Source of the DNA: Salinigranum halophilum | Lineage (GTDB): Archaea > Halobacteriota > Halobacteria > Halobacteriales > Haloferacaceae | Direction: 5' to 3' | Length of the DNA: 64,000 bases | NCBI RefSeq assembly: GCF_007004735.1 | Contig: NZ_SSNL01000006.1 | Coordinates: 581,012 to 645,011 of the forward strand | Shown here: in pieces, positions 11,101 to 20,420 of the stretch | Numbering within the stretch: position 1 is the stretch's first letter | How the letters are laid out: each line of letters opens with the position of its first letter | Notes under the pieces: generated by a model | Told to the model about the DNA's origin: nothing | What the model saw: the letters and a program-made list of their open reading frames with translations, nothing else | Databases searched by the model: none | Made by a program: the position numbers and the translations under genes

Positions 11101-11705
11101 GACGGGGTGTGCTCCTCGATGGTCAGTTCCTCGACACGCCTTTTCGGCCGTTCGACGGTGGAGTCGATGACGACCGGCGTGACGCGGTACGCCACGGACG
11201 GTTGCAACGCGTGGTCCCGGAACGTACTCCACAGGTTCGTGAGCTCGTCCATCGACTGCTGCTCGATGGTGATCCGGAGTTCGCTGTCGGCGAGCGACGC
11301 CGGGAGCGCCTCGCCGTGGAGGATCGCATTGTCGTAGAGCACCTGCATCGCCAGCCCGAGTAGCTCGTGCTGTTCGCTCGTCGTCGCCGTCGAGACGCCG
11401 CCCTGGCTCCCCTGACCGCTGCCGGTCGGGTGGACTGTCAGCAGATAATGCAGGTCGAGGACGAGCGGTGACCGCTCCTCAACCGCTGCGGTCAGGTTCG
11501 GTCGGTCGACGTCACGCAACTGGCTGTTCTCGGTAACGTGGTACAGCCAGAGGGTGAGCCGGACGCTGCTGGCGGCGTCGGCTGGCGAGACGAGCGCGAC
11601 CTCGTTCTTTTTGAACTCGATCCGCTGTTTGATCTCCTCGTGCAGCAGGTCGACGAGCGTCTCCCCCACGTCGGCGATGCGAGCGTGGGGCGACTGGGCC
11701 GTCAT
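11097..11705 (-). CDS. DUF4255 cap/terminator protein (Afp16/Pvc16-like)
   Basis: 202 aa. Characteristic features are IADVGETLVDLLHEEI at the N-terminus, VRLTLWLYHVTENSQLR, and PLVLDLHYLLTVHP in the middle, as in DUF4255 proteins of Afp/PVC loci. Afp16-type proteins cap the distal end and help set tube length. I place the start at 11705 because the longer frame would need a TTG at 11768, and GGAGAGG lies just before GTGACGACGATG. It is the first gene of the minus-strand CIS operon and overlaps the following gene by 4 nt. The 168-bp region upstream separates it from a divergent membrane-protein gene and probably holds the main CIS promoter. Confidence 0.88.
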   Translation of the reverse strand: MTAQSPHARIADVGETLVDLLHEEIKQRIEFKKNEVALVSPADAASSVRLTLWLYHVTENSQLRDVDRPNLTAAVEERSPLVLDLHYLLTVHPTGSGQGSQGGVSTATTSEQHELLGLAMQVLYDNAILHGEALPASLADSELRITIEQQSMDELTNLWSTFRDHALQPSVAYRVTPVVIDSTVERPKRRVEELTIEEHTPS

Positions 11706-11873
11706 CGTCGTCACCTCTCCTTTCAGTTCGTTGTCCACTACGCAAAAGCTTTGTTCCTGTCGTGGCAATATCTACGAGGATAACTAGCAAACAACGGTCG
11801 AGACTGTAGACGGAATATCACGCGACACTGGCGACTGTACGTCGCGTGCGTCACATGCGCGTCAGGGGGAGGG
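11706..11873. promoter_or_regulatory. Divergent promoter region of the CIS operon
   Basis: These 168 bp lie between the leftward CIS operon (start 11705) and a rightward membrane-protein gene (start 11874). An AT-rich patch around 11765-11795 (GCAATATCTACGAGGATAAC) is the only obvious low-GC segment, and lies a plausible distance upstream of the CIS start. No strong palindrome was seen. Promoter function is inferred from the divergent layout. Confidence 0.4.
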
Positions 11874-12767
11874 ATGACGGAACACACACTCGAACGGTAC
11901 GCTAACGATGTGCTCGCAGCGGTAGTCATCGGCTCTTTCGTCGCGTTCGTCAGTGCCAGCGCGCTCGGTGACGTCGCCCTTGGGTTCTCCGGCCTCCGGC
12001 GGTCCGTCTTCGTCAACGGCGTCGTCCTCGTCGTGCTCATCCCGACTGTGTGGGTGTTCGGTGCTCAGACGCTCGTGGCAGTCTCGAACCTTGCGAAGGC
12101 AGCGTTCGTGCCCGAGCAGGTAGCCACTTCGCCTCCAGCGGCCACCCCCGCACCATCGGATGCCGACAGCACCTCTCCAGACCAGCCACCAACGGCGGCC
12201 AACGGCGGCAGGCGTGAGACGCCACAGGCTGACACGGTCCGCGAGTCGCTCGCGGGCCACCCCCACGAGGCTGACCGAGCGCGACGTCGACGGATGATTC
12301 AGTCCGAGTGGCCGCCACTCGACGTGTTCCTGTCGTACGTCGTGCTCGCACCGCTCGTCGTGGTGTTGCTGGCCCCGTTCGCGGGGCTGGTCACCGACAT
12401 GGTTGGACCGATGGTCGTGCCAGTAGCTGACGTCGCGGTCCCGCAGGGTTGGTTCGTCAGCGTGTTCGTCGTCGCGTTGATTGCGGTTGCCGTCGGCTGG
12501 CGACGAGCGAACAGGTCAGGAGTCGCTTGGCTCGTGCTTGGCGCGTTTCTGTTTGGAACCGCCGTCGCCAGCCGAATCGGTCTCGACTCGACAGCGGATG
12601 GGTCAGCGGCCAGCTTTCAACTCTCCATCGGAGGGCTCGGTGCTGTTCCCGATCAGTTCTTGATCCTGTATTTCGTGCTGGTACTGGTCGTCGTGATCTG
12701 GGCGTTCGGCGAGCGTGCTGCCACGGCCGTCGCACTCGTTCGTCGGCGGTCCACAGACGACCAGTGA
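11874..12767 (+). CDS. Multi-pass membrane protein divergent from CIS operon
   Basis: 297 aa, family not recognised. Two N-terminal membrane segments (about 14-35 and 46-70) are followed by a cytoplasmic or extracellular Pro/Ala/Asp-rich linker with basic patch (about 85-145, ending RARRRRM). Then come about four further hydrophobic segments (155-180, 195-215, 220-240, 265-285). The overall shape suggests a scaffold or channel rather than a transporter with known motifs. It is transcribed away from the injection locus from a shared intergenic region. A membrane anchor, release factor or immunity-like role for the CIS is possible but there is no direct evidence. No signal peptide cleavage site is evident. 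Confidence 0.7.
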   Translation: MTEHTLERYANDVLAAVVIGSFVAFVSASALGDVALGFSGLRRSVFVNGVVLVVLIPTVWVFGAQTLVAVSNLAKAAFVPEQVATSPPAATPAPSDADSTSPDQPPTAANGGRRETPQADTVRESLAGHPHEADRARRRRMIQSEWPPLDVFLSYVVLAPLVVVLLAPFAGLVTDMVGPMVVPVADVAVPQGWFVSVFVVALIAVAVGWRRANRSGVAWLVLGAFLFGTAVASRIGLDSTADGSAASFQLSIGGLGAVPDQFLILYFVLVLVVVIWAFGERAATAVALVRRRSTDDQ

Positions 12768-13774
12768 CCCCAGGAGCCAGCTATCGGGGACGTGCTGGTG
12801 GCGGCCGGAGGCCTCCTGTGGCTCAGCGATGACGTGTGACTCGATCTGTGCACGCCGAATCAGTCCCAGTGCGTGTGACAATATTACACACACATATCTC
12901 ACCACATTAATTTACTTCCCTATCTCTGTAAAGTGTTTGCGAGTAAAACTTATTTTTTTGATAAGTAAGGCGCCTGCATGAGAGTTACCATCGGAGAGCG
13001 CTCGGGTGGTTCCGAGCGGACAGACTTCACGGGTTATCGAACCTGCACAGAAGCGGTTCACGGCTTGGCGAACAAAAATCCCTCGGCGCTACCGATGGAC
13101 GAGCACCGTCTCACGCGTACAGGCCGACGAGCCGTATCCGCCACGACACCACCACTCAATCGTTCGGAAAGCGGGTACCCACGGGGGCTGTCGAGCGAAA
13201 TGCCGCCCAGTCCCGAGGTCGACAGATAAGCGAGGCGAGTGTCTCGGGGGGACACGAGGCGATTCACACAGCCGCACTGGCACAGTGAACCGACTCCGGC
13301 AGGAGTCTCCGGTCCGACAAGACCGGATTCGGCGAGACGGGGGTTTACCACGGGGGTGGACGGGGAGACGTTCTGGATACGTTGAGAAACGATTATCATG
13401 CTTCCAGTTGAATTGTAAACGTCGTAAATTCAAATCCACGAGAGAACTGACAGGCTGTTGAACGCAGCTGAGGTGAGCTACCGAGCGTCCCGGGAAGCTA
13501 CGGGGGGACTCCGACCACAGGGGGACAGGCCGGGGATTGCGGGGACCGCTCTCGCGTGAGCGACCGACCGCAACGTCGAATATCACCGAGCGGGGGAGAG
13601 TACACCGCCGCGGTGTGAGCGACACCGGAGGAGGCGCGAAGTCGCGAGTGTTCGCGGACGTCGGCCTCCTCCTGGTCGGGTGGACAGCGACGGGTTCGAT
13701 GGGGAGTCGGGACACCCGTTCGACAGACGTCGTGGTCGAGTGTTCCCAGACTCACCGCGTAGACCGAGATAGAC
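12768..13774. other. Gene-poor intergenic kilobase
   Basis: No convincing gene is seen in these 1,007 bp. Open frames on both strands here have Arg/Ser/Pro-rich products unlike the acidic neighbours. An AT-rich part (12880-12970) includes GTGTG...CACAC half sites near 12875-12895 and a small hairpin (ACTTAT/ATAAGT around a T-run, 12948-12966) that could act as a terminator for the upstream gene. The remainder has normal GC and may be decayed coding DNA. No tRNA or structured RNA was recognised. Confidence 0.5.
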
Positions 13775-16700
13775 ATGAACGGGGGCACACGGCGGAGTAT
13801 GACAGGACGGTCGAGACCGTTGCGATGGATTCGCCAGTTGACCGTCGCGGACGTACTCGTTCTCGTCGTCGTCACATCGAGCGTGTTCGGGTTGCTCGCG
13901 GGCGTTGTCGGTGCAACCACGACCGTCATCAGCTTCGAAGAACTGGACGACGGAACGCAACTCACGACTCAGTACGAAGACCACGGTGTCGTCTTCGAGG
14001 TCCAGGCGGGCGCGTCTACGGCCGCTCTCATCAACAGATGCGGACCGGAAGACGTCGATTGTCGCTCCGCTCGGGACGGGCAAAACGTCGTTGTGACACC
14101 GGTCGACTTCGAGTTCACACGCGAGCCACTCGTTGCCTCATTCACCGTACCACAGCAGACGGTCGAGATATCTGTCCGGGAGGTCAGGGGACTCGAGGGG
14201 TCTCAGACGGCTACACTCGTCGCCCGGAACACAGCGAACGAGGTTGTTGCGGACAGGTCTGTCCAGTTCGACCCAAACACGGGGTGGCACCGTATCGGCG
14301 TCTCGACCGATTCGGCAGCTATCGCCGAAGTCACTCTGACACTCGCAGCCACCACAAGCCCCGAGAGAGCACATAACTTCTTCGTCGCCGACGACCTGCG
14401 CTTCCGCACCAACGACCCACCGAGCGCGACGTTCACAGTCACGCCGGAGACGCCGACAGTCGACGACCCAGTCTCGTTCGATGCGTCCGAATCGTTCGAC
14501 CCCGACGGCGAAGTCGTCACCTACCGATGGGACTTCGGCGACGGCGGTCAGGCGGGGAGCCCCGGACAGGGCCGGACGACGACCCACGTGTATGATGAAC
14601 CGGGTACGTACTCGGTTGCACTCGAGATCGTCGATGATGACGGGGCGACCGCCCAAGTCACGCAAGCGGTGACCGTCGCGGACGACCCCGTTGCTCGGTG
14701 CACCGTCTCAGACCGCACGGTAGCATCGGGCGAGAAGGTACTAATCAACGCGTCCAGATCCAACGCCGATCTGGTCGCGATCGACGTCGACGGTGACGGG
14801 ACGTTCGAACGGACGAACGAGGAAGACTTCCGGGAGACTGTCAGCTACGCCGACCCCGGTGAGGTCGAACCGGTGGTCCGAGCAGAGATCGAATCGCGGA
14901 CCCAGACCCGAACCTGTCCGACGATCACGGTGAACCAGCCACCACGAGCCGAGATCGATGTCTTCTCCGATAACCCAACCGTCGGCGAGTCAGTCAGGTT
15001 CGACGCCGCAGGCTCCGACGACCCCGACGGGGAACTCGTCGCGTTCCGTTGGTTCGTCGACGGCGACGAGGTCTCCGACGCTCCGACGTCCACGGCGCGA
15101 ATGACGCACACCTTCACCGAGGGCGGCAGACACACGGTCGGTGTACTGGTCGTCGACGATCGCGACGCTGCCGATCGGGCAGAGCTGTCTCTCGAGGTCA
15201 ACGAACCGCCAGCCGCTGCGATTAGCCTCTCCGGTGACCCGACAGTCAACGAGTCGGTGAGACTCGACGCCTCGGCCTCGTCCGATCCCGACGGGAGGAT
15301 TGTCCGATACGCGTGGGACGTCACCGGCGATGACGCTCCCGACCGGAACACGTCGTCACCACGCATCAGACACGTGTTCAGCGGCACCGACCGGAGCACC
15401 ATCTCCCTCCTCGTCGTCGACAACGACGGCGCAGTCGGTCGCGCACAGACGACCGTCCGACCCAACAATCCGCCCCAGGTCGGGTTTACGTACTCACCGT
15501 CGACCGTCGTGTTCGACTATCCGGCTTACGCAGAACCGATGGTCGACGAGTCGGTCAGACTCGACGCATCCGAGTCGTTTGATCCCGACGGTGAGGTCGT
15601 CGGGTTCCGCTGGGATTTCGACGGCGATGGCGTCATCGACGAGTCGACTACCACCCCCCATACGACACATACGTTCGAGGACGGGGGCACACATGGGGTC
15701 GTCGTTTACGCCGTCGACGACGACGGGGCAGTCACGCAGTCCCGGAACGCCGTCTACGTGTCCGAACCTCTGGTTCCCAGCAAGGGGGTGGACCTAGTCG
15801 TCGGAGCAACAGGCGGTCTCATCGGCGCGTTGGTCGTTCGCGAGACGCGATCGCGTCTATCCGACAACGGTAACGAACGCAACACGCCCCCGAACGCGAC
15901 GATCATGTCTCTCCCGGAGTTACCCGCGCCGGGCAGACCGGTCCTCTTCGATGGGTCCTTGTCAGTCGATCCAGATACTGACGACCGAATCATCGATTAC
16001 CGTTGGACGATGGGAGACGACCACTGGAACGGGCCCCGCTTCGTCCACGTGTTCACAGAGGGTGGGGAGTACGAAATTGAACTCACCGTCACGGATACGC
16101 ACGGAGCGACGGACACGGACCGGGATACAGTTCGTGTCAGCGAAATTGGCGGTGACCTCACACTCGTCGAGGTCCATCCCGACGTCTCCGGAAGTGACAC
16201 GAAGCGAATGTGCGAGTATCTGACGTTCGAAAATGCGGGCGATGGCGTCCTTGATTTGTGCGGCTGGGCAATCTACGACGCCGCAGGGGGAGACGATGGA
16301 AGATTCGAGGATACCAAGTTCTTCGAGTTCCCCGAAGGTCTCGACCTCGCCCCTGGGGAACGAGTGACCGTTCACACGGGTCCTGAATCCGGAGCGGCCG
16401 TCGAGAAGACGACGGCACGGCGCCACTGCTTCGCGAGCCGTGAGACCCCAACCTGGAACAGTGAGGCAGACACCGTCGTCGTCAGAGACGAGAGAGGCGG
16501 GCCCGTCACGGCGGAGCGGTACGAGCAGACCGATGCCGACACGTACGAGATCGAACCACTGGATGTAGAGGTGCTGCAGGACCTGTTCATCGACGTCGAA
16601 CTCAGTAGGCGGGAGAACGATTCGCGGGTGCATCTCGGTCTACACACTGGATTTGTCCCGAAACTGGTTTCGGACTCCCGAAGGTTCGTCGCGGGTGCCG

Positions 16701-16933
16701 TATTGCTCCGTGGTCCACACGCGTTCATCGGCAGCTGGAGCGTCATCCTTAGCTTCGTGCTCTCATCGGGAGTGTCGTGGGCCATCGCGACGTGGTTCGG
16801 AGCTGTGCCGCGGTCAATCGAGATGACCGTTCCAGTGATACTCTTGGTATTAGCGGCAATCGTGACGGGGTTCGGTGGAGTCGGATTGGCCGTCTGGAAG
16901 GTGCTATCGACACTCTGGGGTCTGATCGCCTGA
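13775..16933 (+). CDS. Large PKD-repeat and lamin-tail-domain surface protein
   Basis: 1,052 aa. An N-terminal hydrophobic segment (about 22-46) acts as signal or anchor, followed by a beta domain (about 47-205). About five PKD domains follow (near 212-297, 392-478, 480-562, 565-672, 700-790), recognisable by DPDGEVV-x-x-RWDF and similar motifs. A lamin-tail-like domain is next (about 795-905, with LCGWAIYD and LAPGERV), and two C-terminal membrane segments (about 970-1050). PKD and LTD modules are extracellular adhesion or scaffold domains, so the protein is likely displayed outside the cell and held at both ends. A hydrophobic stretch near 682-700 could be an extra membrane pass. An alternative ATG lies at 13799. 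Monocistronic by context. Confidence 0.85.
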   Translation: MNGGTRRSMTGRSRPLRWIRQLTVADVLVLVVVTSSVFGLLAGVVGATTTVISFEELDDGTQLTTQYEDHGVVFEVQAGASTAALINRCGPEDVDCRSARDGQNVVVTPVDFEFTREPLVASFTVPQQTVEISVREVRGLEGSQTATLVARNTANEVVADRSVQFDPNTGWHRIGVSTDSAAIAEVTLTLAATTSPERAHNFFVADDLRFRTNDPPSATFTVTPETPTVDDPVSFDASESFDPDGEVVTYRWDFGDGGQAGSPGQGRTTTHVYDEPGTYSVALEIVDDDGATAQVTQAVTVADDPVARCTVSDRTVASGEKVLINASRSNADLVAIDVDGDGTFERTNEEDFRETVSYADPGEVEPVVRAEIESRTQTRTCPTITVNQPPRAEIDVFSDNPTVGESVRFDAAGSDDPDGELVAFRWFVDGDEVSDAPTSTARMTHTFTEGGRHTVGVLVVDDRDAADRAELSLEVNEPPAAAISLSGDPTVNESVRLDASASSDPDGRIVRYAWDVTGDDAPDRNTSSPRIRHVFSGTDRSTISLLVVDNDGAVGRAQTTVRPNNPPQVGFTYSPSTVVFDYPAYAEPMVDESVRLDASESFDPDGEVVGFRWDFDGDGVIDESTTTPHTTHTFEDGGTHGVVVYAVDDDGAVTQSRNAVYVSEPLVPSKGVDLVVGATGGLIGALVVRETRSRLSDNGNERNTPPNATIMSLPELPAPGRPVLFDGSLSVDPDTDDRIIDYRWTMGDDHWNGPRFVHVFTEGGEYEIELTVTDTHGATDTDRDTVRVSEIGGDLTLVEVHPDVSGSDTKRMCEYLTFENAGDGVLDLCGWAIYDAAGGDDGRFEDTKFFEFPEGLDLAPGERVTVHTGPESGAAVEKTTARRHCFASRETPTWNSEADTVVVRDERGGPVTAERYEQTDADTYEIEPLDVEVLQDLFIDVELSRRENDSRVHLGLHTGFVPKLVSDSRRFVAGAVLLRGPHAFIGSWSVILSFVLSSGVSWAIATWFGAVPRSIEMTVPVILLVLAAIVTGFGGVGLAVWKVLSTLWGLIA

Positions 16934-17266
16934 TCGGCTCCCATCCGAGACAGGTGATTGCGACCGTCGCTACCGGCACCTCCTGTTCAGCGTTCACCAT
17001 TTTAGTGATACGAACTCCGCAGACGAAAACCGTTCGCAGAGCTGTTTGAGGACGTTGATGACGGTACGATCAGACGTATCTGCGTTCTGCACGCGAGGAG
17101 AACGGGTGTCGGTCACGGTTGCTATCCGAAGGGCACGTGCTGGCTGACCACGGAGACCAGTTCGTGCAGGAACCACGAGCGTATCGCAGCATACAGTTTA
17201 CCACGCCACGACGCTCGCGCGACGGGTGGCCCGCTGAAGAACTCCGGAGAGCGGCGTCGTCCGCGG
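16934..17266. other. Intergenic region between convergent genes
   Basis: 333 bp between the PKD protein gene (rightward) and the wHTH regulator gene (leftward). Only Arg-rich alternative frames are present and I see no gene, repeat or structured RNA. The convergent arrangement means it should hold two transcription terminators, but none is strong enough to place. Confidence 0.5.
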
Positions 17267-18214
17267 TCACCGAGAGTCGACCGTGGTGATGGTCCCGCTG
17301 TCGTCGACCACCACTCGCAACTGCGCGCCGTCGTCGCCTTCGACGTCGACCCGGACCCTGAGCGGGTCCGTCGACGCGACGGTCACGGCGTCGGGTGCAG
17401 TGGTGAACGGCCACTCCCAGACGAACCTGTCGCAGTCGTCGGCGTGGTTCACGAGGAAGGCGACGATTCGTGGGTCCGTGGCGACCACCGTCCCGACGGT
17501 CGGGAACCGGACCCCGCCGCAGTCTTGGCACAACAGCGTGACGGTCGGCTGGGTTCGTTGGACGCCCGCTCGGGAAGCGGGAGACGGATGGACGGCCGCC
17601 TCGACCCGGCCAGCACACCAGTAACAGATACCGTCGCTCAGGAGCGAAATCTGGCCTCGCTCCCGTCGGTCGACGACGCGGAGCAGTTCCTCGTGGGACC
17701 GGTTCCGGACCGCGTGGGCCGGGAGGTCGATGCCGACGGGGCGGCTTCCGCAGTCGGGACACTGGAGGAAGAACAGCTGTTCGCTCGGATAGCACGCCTC
17801 CAGTGGGGTCTCACAGGCCCCGCAGAGCGAGTCGGTCTCGAACGGGTCGACCGTGACCTGGTCGTGGAGGACACCCGCGATGACGAACCGGAACGCGAGG
17901 ACCCCGAGCCACGAGAGCCGGTAGGTGTCGCCCGACTTCTCGATGAAGTGGTCGACGAGTTGTCCCAGGTGGTAGTTGAACCGGCCGCTGTCTGCGACGT
18001 CGGCTCGAGCGCGGAGTTCGGCGTACGAGAGTCCCTCCGGCTCGTCTGTATCGAACGGCTTGTACGGCATCTGCCGAGGGTCCCGTTCGCCGCTGTCGCC
18101 CAGCGCTCTGAGGATTTCGACCCGAGTGTCGTTCGCCAGGCGGGAGAAGGCCGCCGCTGGAGTCGTCTCGTCTTCGTCCTCGTCGTCTGCGTCACGGTCG
18201 GACGCGGCGGTCAT
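17267..18214 (-). CDS. ArsR-type winged-helix regulator with zinc-ribbon C-terminal region
   Basis: 315 aa from the ATG at 18214 (a GTG lies three codons upstream). An acidic N-tail precedes a winged helix-turn-helix domain (about 20-105: AFSRLANDTRVEILRAL ... SGRFNYHLGQL), typical of haloarchaeal ArsR-like regulators. The rest has several Cys pairs (CGACETPLEAC, CPDCG, CYWC, CQDCG) that could form zinc ribbons, and a beta-rich end. It matches the haloarchaeal proteins annotated as DUF7347/DUF7351, which is my recollection. It probably acts as a DNA-binding sensor, perhaps of metal or redox state. The lipoprotein gene 168 bp upstream is in the same direction and could be co-regulated. Confidence 0.8.
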   Translation of the reverse strand: MTAASDRDADDEDEDETTPAAAFSRLANDTRVEILRALGDSGERDPRQMPYKPFDTDEPEGLSYAELRARADVADSGRFNYHLGQLVDHFIEKSGDTYRLSWLGVLAFRFVIAGVLHDQVTVDPFETDSLCGACETPLEACYPSEQLFFLQCPDCGSRPVGIDLPAHAVRNRSHEELLRVVDRRERGQISLLSDGICYWCAGRVEAAVHPSPASRAGVQRTQPTVTLLCQDCGGVRFPTVGTVVATDPRIVAFLVNHADDCDRFVWEWPFTTAPDAVTVASTDPLRVRVDVEGDDGAQLRVVVDDSGTITTVDSR

Positions 18215-18382
18215 CGGGAGCACTCGGTCGACGTGGGGACGCGGGCCGGCTGGCGGCGTGCACAGGGGATTCGACAGGTCATCGGTGACACGTTCGACAG
18301 GGGTCCACTAAGCGCTGTTCCCCGGAGCGAAGGGGCTCGCCGAAGGACGGCATACGCACGCTCGGCCCGGAACGCAGGGGCG

Positions 18383-19279
18383 TCAGTGGTCGTGTCCTTC
18401 GCCCACGGCGTGTCGACAGAGCGTGCTCGAGGGGAGACCGACCGCGTCGTTCGGGTACAGCGTTCGGAGCAGCAGTTCGCCGCCGTTGGTGATCACCACG
18501 GCGAGCGCCCACCACGACGCGTCGACAGGCGTCGACAGTGACCAGTCGTGACTGATGGGCGCAGCGCCGTTCAGCGACGCCGTGAGCGTGTACGCTCCGG
18601 GCGTCCGAGTGACCGACGGCTGGACGGTGAGCGGTATCGAGGTCTGGTACTCACGGGCCAGCACGGGTTCGCCGTCAGGGCCTTCGACAGTCACGTCGAC
18701 TCGGTGGCCGTCGGGCGTCTCCAGGTCCGCGTCCGGGGGCGTCTCGAAGTCGTAGAGCTGGAACCGCGCGGCTGGCGTCTCGGGCGAGCCGTCGGGGAAC
18801 GAAACGACCGGCTCCCGGCACCGGTAGGCGTTAAACGGGATGCGTCGGTGGGTACCGGAGCCGACGAAGTGAGCGACGCTAGACGCGTACACCGTCATCC
18901 CGCCCGAGGAACCGTCGGTGGCGGCGTACTCCACGGACCCACGACACGACGACAGCAGGTAGTACCCGCGGTCGGTCCGAGCGACGACGGCGACCTGAAC
19001 CGGGTCGACGGTCACGTCGACTGCGGGCTGGGTCTGTCCGGACCCGCCGACGAGTTCGTTGAAGACGTATCGTCGTTCGTGTCGCTCGACGAACGACCGT
19101 GCGGCGGCGCTGTGCTGGACGCCGGACGGGGTCGGAATCGGTCGTTGCTCGGTGACGGTGGAGACGTTCGGCGGCGGGGTCTGTCGCGTCGGCTCCCGGA
19201 CGCGTGTCGAATCGGTACCACAGCCGCTGAGTCCGGAGATGCCACCGGCCAGTGCGGCGAGTAACGCTCGGCGCCTCAT
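18383..19279 (-). CDS. Haloarchaeal lipoprotein of unknown function
   Basis: 298 aa from the ATG at 19279. The leader MRRRALLAALAGGISGLSGC has twin basic residues, a hydrophobic core and a lipobox Cys (residue 20), so the protein is exported and lipid-anchored outside the membrane. The mature part has beta-rich segments with conserved-looking FVERHERRYVFNELV, and Cys pairs at SSCRGSVEY and YRCREPV that may form a disulfide. The last 35 residues include a hydrophobic stretch (WWALAVVITNGGELLL) and a His-containing tail. No enzymatic motif seen. A similar lipoprotein family is common in haloarchaea without assigned function. Confidence 0.75.
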   Translation of the reverse strand: MRRRALLAALAGGISGLSGCGTDSTRVREPTRQTPPPNVSTVTEQRPIPTPSGVQHSAAARSFVERHERRYVFNELVGGSGQTQPAVDVTVDPVQVAVVARTDRGYYLLSSCRGSVEYAATDGSSGGMTVYASSVAHFVGSGTHRRIPFNAYRCREPVVSFPDGSPETPAARFQLYDFETPPDADLETPDGHRVDVTVEGPDGEPVLAREYQTSIPLTVQPSVTRTPGAYTLTASLNGAAPISHDWSLSTPVDASWWALAVVITNGGELLLRTLYPNDAVGLPSSTLCRHAVGEGHDH

Positions 19280-19586
19280 ACAGGGTCGGGCTCGGCTCTC
19301 GGGGGCGGTCCGCGTCGCAGCCCCGTCCGAGAGCGTCTCTCGCACCGCGTCAGTGTGGACGCCATCGCCGGCGTCGTCGGGGACGAGACGGCTGCTGGCC
19401 CCTCACTCCTGAACGGGTCCACACGTACGCAGTCGGTGAGAGCGAGGAGGACTGACCCTCGCGGCAGTCGACGGATAGCGCGTCTGGAGGGCGGCATACG
19501 TCCACGACCTGTCCACGTGCTAATCAGTTTGTCCGTTCTGGAGGCTGGTCACGCTCTCGGAGGACGTGAGAGACACTGGTAAATAA
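19280..19586. other. Intergenic region before the plasmid-maintenance block
   Basis: About 300 bp without a supported gene between the lipoprotein gene and the inverted repeat at 19587. The composition is GC-rich like the neighbours. The promoter of the lipoprotein gene should lie at its left end. Nothing else recognised. Confidence 0.4.
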
Positions 19587-19627
19587 TTAACCAACACAGT
19601 TATCTGAACGGCCCGATTGTTGGTTAA
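19587..19627. repeat. 10-bp inverted repeat upstream of the DUF6788-like gene
   Basis: TTAACCAACA (19587-19596) and its exact complement TGTTGGTTAA (19618-19627) are separated by 21 bp, so the arm centres are 31 bp apart (about three helical turns). The repeat ends 12 bp before the ATG at 19640. The position suits an operator for a dimeric regulator. A cruciform is less likely given the long spacer. Confidence 0.55.
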
Positions 19628-19639
19628 CAGGCCCGACAG

Positions 19640-19957
19640 ATGCCCGACTCCCCACCCTCGCCCCCGCCGGGACTCTCTGACGACGTCGCCGACGCGCTCG
19701 CGGCCTGTTCGCCAGCGCTTCTCAGCGCCGTCGCGACGTACGCCGAGGAACTCGCTGCATACCGGGACGCCGCGGACGACACTACCGAGAACGGCGACCC
19801 CGACCGGGGGACCGACGACCGCCCGGACGACGTCCCCGCGAAGGCGACACTCACGGTCAAGAACATCAACGACAACCGCTACTACTACTGGCAGTGGCGC
19901 GAGGGCGAGACGGTGAAATCGAAGTACAAGGGTCCTGCGAACGGCGACAGACGGTAG
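19640..19957 (+). CDS. DUF6788-like plasmid-associated protein
   Basis: 105 aa. An N-terminal helical half rich in Ala and Asp is followed by a conserved C-terminal segment (KATLTVKNINDNRYYYWQW, then KSKYKGPA) that occurs in haloarchaeal and bacterial mobile-element proteins. DUF6788 is my recollection of the name. The Tyr/Trp-rich beta segment followed by Lys residues is suggestive of DNA binding. It converges with the ParA operon (22-bp gap to the partner gene's stop). An inverted repeat precedes the start, suggesting autoregulation. Function unknown. Confidence 0.75.
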   Translation: MPDSPPSPPPGLSDDVADALAACSPALLSAVATYAEELAAYRDAADDTTENGDPDRGTDDRPDDVPAKATLTVKNINDNRYYYWQWREGETVKSKYKGPANGDRR

Positions 19958-19979
19958 CCGACGGCAGACCGCGTCTGGG

Positions 19980-20420
19980 TCACTCCTCGAAGGTCATACC
20001 GTACCCCCACGCTTCCAGCTGTGTCTCCACCTCGTCGAGATGGTCGAGTCCGACCATCACGAGCGCCTCACGGAGGTCCGTGAGGGAGACGCTGTCGTCG
20101 AAGCGGTTCTCCAGGTCGTGGAGCGCGTCACGCTCGGCGGTCTTGGTCTCGCTGTGGAGGAAGAGCGGGACACGGTCACGGCCGTCTTGGACCCCGTCAC
20201 GGCGGAACTTGTACGGGATGCGGAACCGCGTCTCTCGAGACTGTGCGGCCGCCGGTTCGGTCTCGTCGCCCGCCGACGCGTCGTCGGTCGCGGGGGTGGA
20301 CTCTTGCTCGAGCTCGTGAGAATCGGCAGACGCCGCTCCCGTGTCCGCCGACCCACCCGTCAGCGGGGAGTCGTCCTCCGCGAAGGGGTCTTCGCCGGCT
20401 CCCTCTTTCATGCCCGTCAT
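19980..20420 (-). CDS. ParA partner protein (haloarchaeal plasmid partition-associated)
   Basis: 146 aa from the ATG at 20420, which overlaps the parA stop by 4 nt, so it is translated with parA. The first 75 residues are acidic and disordered. The C-terminal part (about 80-146: RIPYKFRRDGVQDGRDRVPLF, then LREALVMVGLDHLDEVETQL) is a compact helical domain. Proteins with this architecture are regularly the second gene of haloarchaeal ParA operons and are likely centromere-binding or ParA-stimulating partners, taking the place of ParB. That role is inferred from gene order. Confidence 0.75.
   Translation of the reverse strand: MTGMKEGAGEDPFAEDDSPLTGGSADTGAASADSHELEQESTPATDDASAGDETEPAAAQSRETRFRIPYKFRRDGVQDGRDRVPLFLHSETKTAERDALHDLENRFDDSVSLTDLREALVMVGLDHLDEVETQLEAWGYGMTFEE

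Noticed and set aside
13089..13715. 208-codon minus-strand frame in the gene-poor kilobase
   Set aside because: Arg/Pro/Ser-rich product without any recognisable motif and unlike neighbours; more likely chance openness in GC-rich DNA.
12768..13774. Search for tRNA or structured RNA in the gene-poor kilobase
   Set aside because: No cloverleaf, T-loop or CCA-like ends and no known RNA core motif were found by eye.
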